Part shown: one piece after another, positions 23,479 through 33,780 of the stretch | How the letters are laid out: each line of letters starts with the position of its first letter | How positions within the stretch are numbered: position 1 is the first letter of the stretch | DNA from: Romanomermis culicivorax | Taxonomy: Eukaryota > Nematoda > Enoplea > Mermithida > Mermithidae | NCBI GenBank assembly: GCA_963922205.1 | Contig: CAWUHX010000066.1 | Span: 124,001 to 188,000, forward strand | Direction: 5' to 3' | DNA: 64,000 bases | Program-made: the position numbers and the translations under genes | Notes under the pieces: model-generated | What the model saw: the letters and a program-made list of their open reading frames with translations, nothing else | Databases searched by the model: none | Told to the model about the DNA's origin: nothing

Positions 23479-23665
23479 TGTACACGTTTGTAAAAAGTTA
23501 ACTCCTTCTATATGTATTTATATATATATATAAATTTTACTTCACTTTGATAGCTCCGCCTCCTTTATATTTTTGTATAATTTTATTGGTTATTTTAGTA
23601 GCTCCGCCTTTTTATAAATTTATAACTAAGTGTTTAGTTGTTAAATAAAAATTTTTTATTTTGAA
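23479..23665. other. AT-rich spacer, possible promoter
   Basis: The 187 bases contain a (TA)n run at 23521-23533 and two TAGCTCCGCCT words 53 bp apart (near 23551 and 23600). The same TAGCTCCTCCT-like word also recurs ahead of the first rightward gene (17131-17220), so it may be a shared promoter motif. Confidence 0.35.
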
Positions 23666-23974
23666 ATGGATAGTAGTAATAGTACGCATTCAGAAACGTC
23701 TCGCATTAGCGTTTGGGAGTTTTTTGGAAAACGTCTACCTCGAAACGAAGTGGTTTTCTTCAGTCAGGTCATACTAATATACATTGTAGTCATTACAGCT
23801 ATAATAAATTTATCTCTCTACAATAATAATACACAATTGTGGGTTGGTCTTTTGTGCGCTTGTATAGGATATTTATTACCTAGCCCCGTACCCACCGTAT
23901 TACAGTCATCTAATTCATTGAAGACCGTACCTATAGCAACAGCAAACAACATTATAAATAATGACAACCTTTGA
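23666..23974 (+). CDS. Two-pass membrane protein, conserved Polinton family
   Basis: 102 residues. The SVWEFFGKRLPRNEVVFFSQ segment leads into a first transmembrane helix (about 32-52), a short loop with NNNTQLW, and a second helix (about 58-75) ending GYLLPSP. This combination of a basic aromatic lead and two helices is a recurrent small Polinton protein. Its function is unknown; a virion membrane role is possible. The last 14 bases overlap the start of the minor capsid gene. Confidence 0.75.
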   Translation: MDSSNSTHSETSRISVWEFFGKRLPRNEVVFFSQVILIYIVVITAIINLSLYNNNTQLWVGLLCACIGYLLPSPVPTVLQSSNSLKTVPIATANNIINNDNL

Positions 23975-24878
23975 AGATCAATTTTATATCACATTACCTA
24001 GTAATAGCAAGAATGGAAACAAACCCTCTGATTTTTCAGCCCATCTACCTTACCGTTTAAAACTAGATGGAAGCTGGGAGGTAGGACTAAGTGAAATAAT
24101 ATACCCCTATAGTTGGGCTACATTTACCAATCATGGTGGAGATAATGTAATAACGTTAACTACGGATGGTGTCGGAAATAAGGTCAAAAAAATTAAAGTA
24201 ATAGTTTTTGAAAAACATTACTTTACCATATCTGAATTAATTGAAGAGTTGAATGCAAAAGTTGGAGCAGCTATTGCCGGAACTAACATGGAAATCATGT
24301 TTTCATATGATGAACATAGTAGAGGATTAGTTAATTTGAAAATAAAAAGTGGTACAATTTTACGTAAAATCGAAATAAGCAAACGATTAATGGAGCTTCT
24401 CGGATTTGGCGCTACCAATACTGAGGCCTATGCAACTGCTGATGATTTTTTAAATAGAGCTGTGAATATTGACTTATATACTGTTGGAGAGAAACCTCCA
24501 AAAAATTCTAACACACATATTCCACCATCCAAATCTGTTTTTCTTGCCGAGCCTGGAACTAATCATTTATACATGTTAGGTATTCAACCACCAAATTTGA
24601 ATGATTTACAGAATTTTTATGTTTACTGTAATATTATTGAAAATCAGATTGTTGGAAATACTTTAGCGCTGCTTTTACGTATAGTAAATGTTCAGGGAAA
24701 ATACAAAGATAATGTGAGTCGATTATATGAAATACCTCACTATATACCCATTCAATTGAAAGAAATTACAGTACTCGAGATTAATATAAAAAACAGTATG
24801 AATGAGCTTATACCCTTTCAGTTTGGGAATGTTATAGTTAAATTACATTTTTGGCGACATACTCCTCTATTCCTATAA
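23961..24878 (+). CDS. Minor capsid (penton-like) protein, single jelly-roll
   Basis: 305 residues, intact. The opening with LPSNS and the segment GSWEVGLSEIIYPYSW are the hallmark of the Polinton minor capsid protein, and the C-terminal half (FYVYCNIIENQIVGN, then FQFGNVIVKLHFW) completes the family layout. It is predicted to form pentameric vertices of an icosahedral particle. It lies directly upstream of the pVI-like and major capsid genes. The start overlaps the preceding gene, suggesting a shared transcript. Confidence 0.92.
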   Translation: MTTFEDQFYITLPSNSKNGNKPSDFSAHLPYRLKLDGSWEVGLSEIIYPYSWATFTNHGGDNVITLTTDGVGNKVKKIKVIVFEKHYFTISELIEELNAKVGAAIAGTNMEIMFSYDEHSRGLVNLKIKSGTILRKIEISKRLMELLGFGATNTEAYATADDFLNRAVNIDLYTVGEKPPKNSNTHIPPSKSVFLAEPGTNHLYMLGIQPPNLNDLQNFYVYCNIIENQIVGNTLALLLRIVNVQGKYKDNVSRLYEIPHYIPIQLKEITVLEINIKNSMNELIPFQFGNVIVKLHFWRHTPLFL

Positions 24879-25012
24879 TCATAGTATCAAATTTTTATTT
24901 ACTCATTCATTCATTTGCATTTGGACACGTTGTCGTCAGGTTGAATTTTCGCAAACGCTCTTAATTAATTAATTCATTTAGTTGTTGTTCCTTTTAATTT
25001 TCAAAGCAAAAT

Positions 25013-25549
25013 ATGCATACCGTATTTATTCCTGAAACCGTTGATTACTGGATCAAAATTTATCAACATAGTATTCAAGATAATCAATTTCAATTAGGTG
25101 GTACTTTAGAAGGTTTTCGAGCAGCATACCTGTATTATTATAGACATCAAGGAGCTGGAGTTGGTAATTTTTTTAAGAGTTTGTGGCGTCTAGCTATGCC
25201 TTTGTTAAAATCTGCAGGAAAGCATGCACTTGCTGCAGGTTCCAAAATTGCAGGTGATGTTGTAGAACGTCGTTCTTTTGAAGAAAGTGTTGCTGAGCAT
25301 GGACAAAACGCAGCTGGTAGCTTATTACACAAAACGGGCGAGCGCATTCATAAAGGAAAAGGTTTAGGGAAGCGTAAACATATAAATTCTACGATACATA
25401 TAAAAAGCAATAAAAAGTTAAATGATGGTCAGCATCAACAACATCAACATCAAAAACAACATAAACGTAAACACCTGAAACGACGTTCCTCATTCTTAAA
25501 AAAGACTCCACGTAGAGTAGTCGGTTTCAAGGATATCTATTCAAAATGA
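25013..25549 (+). CDS. pVI-like capsid-associated protein
   Basis: 178 residues. A tyrosine-rich N-terminal region, then GAGVGNFFKSLWRLAMPLLKSAG (residues about 47-69 in part), an amphipathic helix with Gly lead, and a long Lys/His/Gln-rich basic tail. Polintons and adintoviruses carry such a protein between minor and major capsid genes, compared with adenovirus pVI, which links capsid and DNA and disturbs membranes. Function here is inferred from pattern and position. Its stop overlaps the major capsid ATG by four bases. Intact. Confidence 0.75.
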   Translation: MHTVFIPETVDYWIKIYQHSIQDNQFQLGGTLEGFRAAYLYYYRHQGAGVGNFFKSLWRLAMPLLKSAGKHALAAGSKIAGDVVERRSFEESVAEHGQNAAGSLLHKTGERIHKGKGLGKRKHINSTIHIKSNKKLNDGQHQQHQHQKQHKRKHLKRRSSFLKKTPRRVVGFKDIYSK

Positions 25550-26944
25550 GTAAATTTATTGATGCTGCGTCGTCTCCTAGTAGTAAAACGGAGTTAGATT
25601 TATTTACCGTACCTCCAACACAAGTTGCTATTCGTAGAAGTTTTTGGTCTGAAATTCAGTTACAAAATCCTTGTACTAATGAAGGACCTTACGAGTTTGT
25701 TATTTCACCTGATTCATATATGTTGGACTTATCAAAAAATTTTATATATTTTACTATTCGAATTACGAAAGCTAATGGCGCTGCTTGCACTTTAACAGCA
25801 AACGCCAACAATAACCTTACTGGAAATGTTGTAGCACCAATTAATTTGATCGGCAAAACATTTTTTAAACAGATCAAGATGTACTCAAATGGAAAATTAA
25901 TATCTGACAGGTAAGTTTTATAATTAAATGTATGTTTACCTTTTTTTAATTTTAACATTTTAACATTTCAGTGGGGATAGATACGCTTACAGATCTTATT
26001 TGGAAACGGAATTGAACTATGGTCGTGATGCTAAGTCGACACATGTTGCAGCTGCTGGTTATGCTTTTGAAAATGGCGATGTTCTCGATATAAAGAAAAA
26101 CAAGGGTGCTTTGGAAAGAGTTCAGATGTTCAAAAACAGTGCAGTTGTTGAATTAATGGCTCCTATACACGCTGATCTATTTATGCAAGAACGTTTTCTA
26201 TTGAATCAATGTACTTTGAAAATTGATTTATACAGACATAGAGATGATTTTTGCTTGCAAAAATTTATATCTACTGACAACGAAGCTTATAAAATCGAGG
26301 TTAAAAGCATGTCTCTATTTATTAAAAAAGTTGAAGTCGTGGATAATATCAATCTAGCTATTGAATCCATGTTACAAAATACAGCTGCAAAATACCCTAT
26401 TCGTCGATGTCATGTTACAAGTCTATACATAACAACTAGTCGTCGCTCAGCTCCTCTGAACTCATTGTTCACAGGTCCTTTACCTCGTCATCTCGTTGTG
26501 GCGCTCGTTGATGGTTCGGCTGCTAGGGGTGATTATAATCAAAGCCCCTTCAATTTTAAGCATTTCGGATTAAACGAGATTAAAATAACAAGTGGTACTA
26601 CAACCTTACCTACAACACCATATATGCTAAATTTTAAAGAAAACAAATATTTGCGCACTTTTGTACAATTATTTGAGGGTGTAGGAATCGGTACAGATAA
26701 CAAGGGTAATGAAATTACTCGAAATTCTTTTACAACGCATAACACGGTTTTTGTTTTTGATTTGACTCCTTGCGGTATGGATGGTAATTTTTGGGAACTC
26801 GTACGTGAAGGAACCACTAGTTTACAGATGAATTTTGGAGAGGATATACCAGATGGCGGTATTGAAGTACTTATATACGCAGAATTTGACTCTCTCGTAA
26901 TGATTGATAAAAATCGTGAAACCTTTACAGATTATAGTATTTAA
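25546..26944 (+). CDS. Major capsid protein, double jelly-roll, two exons
   Basis: Exons 25546-25910 and 25972-26944 (intron 61 bp, GTAAGT donor, ATTTCAG acceptor) join in phase to 445 residues. The family marks are DLFTVPPTQVAI near the start, DRYAYRSYLET just after the intron, DLFMQERFL in the middle, and VFVFDLTPCG and YAEFDSLVMID near the end. Polinton major capsid proteins form the hexon-like capsomers of an icosahedral shell. No break is seen, so this and the minor capsid protein are the best-preserved genes of the element. Confidence 0.93.
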
Positions 26945-27539
26945 ATACGTTATATTTATATGTACATTTCATCTCATTTTTTTATAATAAAAAATCACTT
27001 ATAGTTGTTGTTTATACACTCCTTCTCTTTAGCTATTGTTTAGAAATATTCTTTCAATTTATTCCTAATTATACATAAACTTCCTTTCATTACTCCTTCT
27101 TCTTTTCTTTATTTTCTCCTTTAATTCTACAGTACTATGTAATTATCTTGTACATTCCTTTTACCTTAAGACCTGTTTGTGCATATTCTCTACATACCGT
27201 TTACTCATACATCTCTAAATATCTGACTACAGTAAACCCTTTTTTATATTCCAGAAGTTGACACACACGCATTCATAGTAGAACTCTAAAGAAATTACCT
27301 TTACTATTAAACGCATTAAATAAAAATTTTTATTAATTTCAATTCAATTTAATTTATTTGAAAAAATATATACAAAATTTAAAACAAAATAAAATATATA
27401 CAAAATTTAAAACAAAATAAAATATACATATATACAAAATTTAAAACAAAATAAAATATACATATTTATACAGATTTTACCTAAAAATAAAAACATTAAG
27501 TTTCAAAAAATTTTGCAAAAATTTTTACTTACATAGATA
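26945..27539. other. AT-rich spacer with tandem repeat; 3' ends of converging genes
   Basis: The rightward capsid gene and a leftward gene converge here. A unit of about 33 bp (containing ACAAAATTTAAAACAAAATA) is repeated three times at 27360-27470. AATAAA words near 26988 and 27318 could serve as polyadenylation signals for the capsid gene. No open frame. Confidence 0.6.
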
Positions 27540-28435
27540 CTATATACATAGGCATCCACAACCGCTACCGCGGCCACCGTCGCAGCCCTCGCTAGAGGCT
27601 TTACGCGTATCCACTAAAATTTTACAAAATTTAATAACTATTTTAGTTAAACAAAAATTTTTACTCTAATATATATATATCATTTAACTGTTAAGTAATA
27701 GGTACAAGATCTATCAATAGTCTTTATTTTATCGTAAATTTTTATCGTATAAGTCGTGTAAATAATTGAAAGCTTCTAGAATATTCTAGAAATGTTCTTT
27801 GTTAAGTTTTAAACAACTCAGCTATACACCATACATTAATATACATGAATTAAAAATCTGTAACATACAGCAGTTAGCACATTTTAACCTACGCATATTT
27901 ATCTTGAAATATTGTAGTAAAAGCTTATAATAATAATAATTTTTACTCTCATTAAATATAAAATTTATATGTCTACAACGTGTTTTAACTATAACATCTG
28001 AACTTACTAGAAACGCCGCAGCGCTAGTTTTACCCTCTCCTCGACGTAGCGACCGTCGGCGTTTTCCCATTCAGCCCTCGCACCTGGGGGGAGGATATTC
28101 CACAAGTGCGAGGCTAGGTGGCTGTCGACCAGCGAAGGGTTTTCAAACATCTGGTGTAGACGTTTCATAAAACCCCAAAAGGGTTTCTGTCTAGCCGGAT
28201 ATTCAACCCCTCGCTGGCTTTTCCACCAGCTCTTGAAGTCCGTCGAGGCCTCCTCCCAAAAGATGGACGCCCACGCGTCAATGTCGGCCGTCGTTAAAAA
28301 CGGCTCTAAATTAATAATAATAATAAAAGAGTATACATATTAATTTTTAAATCAAAATATTTGTAAAATCAATGTACCGTAAGCCTCGTAGGCGGCTCTC
28401 AACGTCGAAATAAATGTAACGAATAGGGCCTCCAT
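27540..28435 (-). CDS. GC-rich spliced Polinton gene, 135 residues, Cys-rich tail
   Basis: Exons 28435-28378, 28305-28008 and 27591-27540 join in phase. The first two exons and the last stand out as GC-rich islands in AT-rich DNA, which supports coding. The protein is rich in Trp and Glu in its middle (IFWEEAS, FKSWWKS, LWNILPPGARAEW) and ends with GCDGGRGSGCGCLC. If the second intron is not removed, a TAG at the donor (28009-28007) ends it after about 119 residues. I recognise no domain. It is the only leftward gene at the right end, mirroring the polymerase at the left. Confidence 0.5.
27774..27791. promoter_or_regulatory. Perfect heat-shock element-like palindrome
   Basis: TTCTAGAATATTCTAGAA is a perfect 18-bp palindrome with four correctly spaced nGAAn units, the binding pattern of heat-shock factor HSF. 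It lies in the second intron of the leftward GC-rich gene and between two converging transcription units. A two-unit half site (TTCTAGAA) lies at 28655-28665. HSF binding is inferred from the match alone. Confidence 0.55.
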
Positions 28436-28994
28436 GGATAGTCTCGGGTGTCGCGCGCAAGTACAAAAATAAGAATGATTCTTCTTCTTCTATTTTTTCT
28501 ATTTATACCTCTTTACCCTCATTAAACCTTTTCCGGTTTTTTCTGCTTTTTGGTTGAATCTTTTCGGTTTTTCTTTGAAGGTTCTATCATAATAACAATA
28601 ATCACCACCTTAATTGTTTTGGTATTGCGTCTCTTTAAAGGTTTTAGGCTCTAGGTTATTCTAGAAAACTATCAAAATAACAATAATCACCACCTTAATT
28701 ATTTTGGTAAAGCGTCTCTTGCTACCATGTTTCATAGAACCTTTGACCTTTTCTAGCATTTCTAATTGGTTTTATGATCTAAATGGCTTCAGCTGTCTAA
28801 CCTTTCTATGTTTGCTCTGGGAAACACTCTGTATACAAAACCACATCTACCTACATAAATCATCCAATACAATGTATTAATTTCCGATACATAGAATAAT
28901 GTTCATGTATTGATGATTTAGTTCTTTTCTTTTTTCTTTTTCTTTTCTTTTTCCTTTTCTTTTCTTTTCTTTTCTTTTCTTCAAATATTTTTGA
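28436..28994. other. No gene; direct repeat and TTTTC-type microsatellite
   Basis: The stretch 28585-28640 is repeated at 28669-28725 with few changes (shared word ACAATAATCACCACCTTAAT). A CTTTT-rich simple repeat fills 28924-28982. This is the upstream region of the leftward GC-rich gene and should hold its promoter. Confidence 0.6.
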
Positions 28995-29455
28995 GGTATC
29001 AATTACTTTTTACATCTAGAATATTTTTCATCTCAACTGTTCACTTTTCTACATGCGCTTTATGCCCATTCTTTTGGGTCATTTTTCTATAAAAGAATTT
29101 GATCATTTACGATTTTATAAGTATAAACCCGTAGGAATAATGTTTCAAGTTTTATAGACTCTTAGAGTTTTTATATGTGGAATTGAGCATTCTGATCTAA
29201 AAGACCGTTCTAATTTGGACAATCGTTCAGTATGCAGGGCTTCCGATTAGCTTTTCTGTGAACCTGCAGATGGCGCACCTCTTATTTTGGAGCCCGAGGG
29301 CGCGTTTTTTGAAGGACTTCCTCCGTGGGCGGAGGGGGTCAATTTTATAAATGAATTCTTTCTTTTATGTTTTCCATTTTTTGTTCACGTTATTATTTTT
29401 GTATTTAGACTACAATATTTTAGTGATAAACAAAAATAAAATAGTGTTTCAAAAG
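28995..29455 (-). repeat. Diverged extra copy of the inner inverted-repeat segment, right side
   Basis: Read on the minus strand it follows the same order as 10740-11200: AACAAAAAATGG-like word, the stem of the CCGCCCACGGAGG tract, CTGCAGG near 29263, the GAACG words and ATGACC words. Divergence is high. With the left-side duplicate this shows that both ends carry two copies of the segment. Confidence 0.65.
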
Positions 29456-29513
29456 TTTTATAATAAAATAGAATGTTGCATTGAATTAAAAATTTTTGAT
29501 ACGTAAAGATTTT

Positions 29514-30298
29514 TTAACTCGTCAAATTTTCCGCACGCTTTTTACGACCTTCTTGTTTGGTCATCTTTCTATAAAAGACCTTATTTGTCTACATGCTTTT
29601 TACGGCCAGCTCGCTCTGGTCATTTTTACAAAAGACCTTCTTGGTCATTTTTGACAGAACATCAAAATTTATACGCATGCACCCCTAAGGATAATGTTTC
29701 ATCGCGAAATGACTTTCCCGATATTTTACTCATTAAACAGACCATTACTGACCAGATTGACCGTTCTGACATTTGTTGACTTGAACGATTGTTCAGAATA
29801 TGGGACCTCCGAAATATATTTACACCTGCAGGTGGCACCCTTTTGACAAAGGGGGTCCGGGGTGCAAATTTTTGAGGGCTTCCTCTTCCCAGAGGGGAAG
29901 CCGTTTTTACACACAATCTCTTTTTATTTCTTTTCCATTTTTTGTTCATTTTAGTTTTCCTTTTTGCGTTCATCATTGATTTTCCTTTTCAACCCACAGT
30001 AACACATTTATTACCATAATCGAAAAATTACCGTAATTCTACTATTACGGTAACTCTAGAACATACATTTTTAACCGTACGACCTATAAATCGACCGTAT
30101 ATGTTTACTGTACCACCTATATATCGACGAAGAAATTGGCCGTATATGTTTACTGTACAACCTGTAAATCCGACAAAAGCCAATCGTATATGTTTGCTGT
30201 ACGACCTATAAATCGGTCAAAAGTGACAAATTATAATTCGTACACAAAAGATAGGAGTATCCTTAAGCGTACGACCTATACGGGCCGGCCTTACTACT
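29514..30298 (-). repeat. Right terminal inverted repeat of the Polinton
   Basis: Inverse of 10423-11207, ending CCTTACTACT. It holds the same terminal hairpin, iterated TATAGGTCGTACAG-like units and ATTACGGTAA pair. A 104-codon frame is open in both repeats but has no family look. Confidence 0.95.
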
Positions 30299-30304
30299 GA
30301 CGCC
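30299..30304. repeat. Polinton target site duplication, right copy (GACGCC)
   Basis: Matches 10417-10422; the LTR of element B resumes with GATTTGC directly after it. Confidence 0.95.
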
Positions 30305-30827
30305 GATTTGCATAGACACTGTGCATAAATATGCAGGTCGTCTATGTTTTTGGTCATTCATTGATTGTTTATTTTATTTTCAATAAAGAGAAATCGGCGG
30401 GCCAGTAGGCCAATTTTTATATTATTGTTATATTATTTTTGTGGAGAATTTCCACCGGAAATACAACGACCCTCGGCCGGACAGCCTTTGGATTTCTCGC
30501 AGCGAAGGGAACGCAGGTTAGACCCCGGACTTCTGGAGAGCCACCCAGCGTGCAAGTCTACATTTACAACTCAGTTCTCGGCCCGACTTCTGAATTTGCC
30601 CCTGGTTTGAAGTTACTTGAGCTCAGGGTGTTATCTTATCTTCTGCAGTTCTTCGGGACGAAAGCAGGAGATCTTTGTTGATTTTGAGACTGACCGAACT
30701 GTTGCAAGCTTATTCTACCTAAGGTTTTGGCCTGATTAGGTGAATTAGTGAGTGACTGATTAGGTCCATTTTGGGTATCAACTCTTTATTATATTTCTCA
30801 ATCCTAACCCCAAGTCTCATTTAAACA
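30305..30827 (+). repeat. 5' LTR of element B, remaining 523 bp
   Basis: Matches 44176-44698 with about nine base differences and no gap, and ends AAACA. An AATAAA at 30381-30386 is a likely polyadenylation signal within the LTR. Confidence 0.95.
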
Positions 30828-31541
30828 AGTGTTATGTTTACTTCTCTGCTTAGATCCAAAGATGTCAGCAATATAACTCAAGTCCTATTGGCTTGTACTC
30901 AATCAACTACTGTAGGTCACTCAAAGGAGCTTCCTATTAGCAATCAACTGAACACAGTGCAACAGTCCTTAAGCAGAAATAAACACAACCTTCAGTCACT
31001 AATAAGTAACTGGAAACTCTAACTCTTGCAATCGAAGGGCACTCAGGGTCTCCCCAGATGCCTCCTAAAGGTCCACACAAATACACAGAACTCACTTCAA
31101 TAATATCCAAAAGGACTGGGGCTTCACCTTGGCTTGGCTCCCGTGTAAGACGACTCCCTCCAACCGCTCAATGCGCGAGAAATAGTAATAATATAAATAA
31201 TAAATAATTATTATATTAATATTATGCAAATCTGGTGTGGGGCTGTCGACGTTTGCCTTTACTAGGCGAAACAATACAATACAATGTTATAACGGACGCG
31301 ACTCGCCCGAAACACACCAAAGTTGCGAAGGTAAACACGAATAATGAATGTTTTTTCCTTTTTTGGTGGAATCGTAACTTTGTCGATTCACCAATTTTGC
31401 ATAGATGTGGGATTGCTACTGCCGTAAGCACATCCCCAACACAAGTGGTGGCTTCTGACTCTCAAAGTAACGGAAAATCAGAGGCAAACTCGAGGAGTCA
31501 AAAAACCTATTGGTTTTTATAGAGAACTGGGAGGTTACAAA
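30828..31541 (+). other. Leader of element B between 5' LTR and gag
   Basis: No convincing tRNA primer-binding site (usually a TGG-starting 18-mer) follows the LTR; it may be degraded or of an unusual type. Only short frames are present, and an AT-rich tract lies at 31185-31230. Confidence 0.6.
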
Positions 31542-33729
31542 ATGAGTAAAGATAACCTAGGTGGCCTCAAGAGTTCCGGTTTGCCCAGAACACCACCGGG
31601 AAAAAAGGCCCGTGATACAGAAAAGTTAATTGTCCTAACTTCAGCTGAAACTTCAGCTGAAGAGGACAATTGCTCAGATCACAGGCCTTTATCGGTGGAA
31701 AATGAAGGCAACTGACCTAAGACCTCAACAGCTGTCGAGAGGGAGGACGAGGACGCGATATTATCGGCCAACGAAGATCAAATTTTTAAAATTCCATTGT
31801 CGATGAACCTCCCGAAGAGAGGCGAATATTTACAACCCCCTATGACGGGACTGGCGCGTCCATTACCAAAGATGAACATTCTGGTTTTGGATCAACAGCA
31901 GCACCGGCCGATTAATAAACCGGCCCAATTATTCGATACTTACCATCGATTATATTGGGACAATGAGCGGGAAGAACACCGCGAAAATCCTCGAAAGAGC
32001 TCATTGGAGGATAAGCTGGACCAGATCATGAACAGGTTAGATGTTTATGATAGCATATTCGCCAACATTGCTAATACAGGTTCACAGAAAGCCAGTAAGG
32101 CAAATGAACCGAGGCAAAGCAATGCTGGCTGTTTGGAACAAGGTGGTGCTTTGAAGTTTGAGCAGGGCCAGGAAGAGTTAGTGTGGCAAAATAATGGTAT
32201 CACTCTTCAGCAAGACTGTAGACGGAAAAACCAAAAGTCAAGTCTCGGTCCTAAAGAGCAGTATATGCCTCATTTGCCCACTACCTCAAAAGTGGAGCAG
32301 AGAGTGAGTAGTTGTGGTTTTGATGAAGGCGTAAAAAACCCGAGTCTGATAAATCCAACTATCTCACAACACAGCAGTTGTATTAGGTGAGACCCCAAGT
32401 GTCAGGCAGCAGGTTATGCCTACAATGATTCCAATTGATCCAGCTTTATGGGTCAATCCGGCTCAAGTAGGCCCAACTGTCTATGACATTGAAAGGGCGA
32501 TCAAACCGAAATTACTGCAATCTGATATGCCAAGTAAACAGGTTCTTGCTTTTCTAGTGGAGCTAGAAGGTGAGTTTCGAAAGAATACTCCCGATGAAGT
32601 GAAACTAGAAGCATTAACCCGTTTGTCAAGGGACTTGCCGAAAGAATTGGCCGAAGAGTCAACGACATATAGGGAAGCCCGAGACAAGATTTTGAACTAT
32701 TGTGCTCCAGACTGTAACCTGGACATGCTCAAACAGGATTTATTAGATATTAAACAGGAACCCGATGAAGCAGCAACTGAATTTCTAAAAAGGGTTCGAG
32801 CACATGTGAATCTCATTTATCAGAGTGAAACAAAGGAGTTTAAAAATAAAGTAATCATTGAAACCTTTTTCTATAGAAGTTCTTTGACTTATCAATTAGA
32901 ACTGCAGAAAGACATAGCAAAATTCAAAAATTGGTATGATCTTTCGCAGGCAGTCTATGAGATAGAGTTAAAGTACCAGAATGCGATTAGAACATTTGGG
33001 CCAAGAGAGCAGCCCATGATGATAAATACGGCACAAGCGGAAATTGCTGAGGAGCAGCAAGCTGATGTGAATGTAATCCAAAGACCTTATGAAAGCGCCC
33101 AAAAACGCAATAGGGACTTTAGAAGACCAAACACAGAAAGGCAAACTCCAATGCAATCTTCGCAAAATCAATTGATAGATATAGCAGATGATGAAGTACT
33201 TGAAGTACCTCTGCAACAGGCCATAATGCCTCGGCAACAGCCTGTTGAGGAGCCAAAAAAGGACTCCCTCATGGTGGCTTTATCTGAGGAGTTTATCAAA
33301 ATGGCACAATGTTATGAAGAGATTAGGAACTCAACCAAAGCTCAAGAGGAAGCCATAACTGCTTTAACTCAGAAAGTTGATAAAGCGAAAGCAAAAAATC
33401 AACAAGAGGTTCAGCAGCGAAAATGGTGTACTTACCACGAAAATAACACTCACAATACGATTGACTGTAGAACCTTGAATTTTTATAAAGGTCTACAAAA
33501 TCGTGGAAGGGGTGGAAATAGTGGAAGAGGCTTTGGAAGAGGAAGTCCTAGAGGACGTTTTGGAAATTTCCGAGGTAGAGGAAATTTCAGAGGTAATTTC
33601 AGAGGAAATTACGGAGGAAGTAGAGGAGGTTTTGGTAACGAAGGCGAAAGGGGAGCTTATCAAGTTTCGTTTCCTGATGACGAGGCCGAAAATTTGCAAG
33701 AATATGCCGAGTTTCAGGAATACGTATAG
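31542..33729 (+). pseudogene. Gag of element B with CCHH-like knuckle and RGG tail
   Basis: Starts at ATG 31542 and reads to 32390 with an in-frame TGA at 31713-31715. A frameshift near 32370-32390 passes to the main frame, 32416-33729 (437 codons). The middle contains a helical capsid-like region (LEALTRLSRDLPKELAEES, then LDIKQEPDEAATEFLKRVR), as in Ty3/gypsy Gag. The end has a WCTYHENNTHNTIDC knuckle and a long RGG/GRG-rich RNA-binding stretch (about 33500-33660). Gag would form the particle and bind element RNA. Confidence 0.82.
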
Positions 33730-33780
33730 TTGAAGAAGCTCAGGGAGCAGATGAGATTGTTATAGGCTACCACCCAGCTG

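Larger units (their letters stand above)
10423..30298. mobile_element. Polinton/Maverick DNA transposon, 19,876 bp, complete ends
   Basis: The element begins AGTAGTAAGG and ends with its inverse CCTTACTACT, has terminal inverted repeats of about 785 bp and is flanked by a 6-bp duplication. It encodes protein-primed DNA polymerase B, RVE integrase, packaging ATPase, adenovirus-type protease, and major and minor capsid proteins, the defining Polinton set, which also resembles adintoviruses. Genes from 17.4 to 26.9 kb all point right and are tightly packed or overlapping, as in a virus. Polymerase, ATPase and integrase carry breaks, so this copy could act only with help from intact relatives. 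Confidence 0.97.

Noticed and set aside
33493..33733. Ser/Thr-rich and Glu/Val-rich frames over the gag RGG region
   Set aside because: Shadows of the RGG-coding frame.
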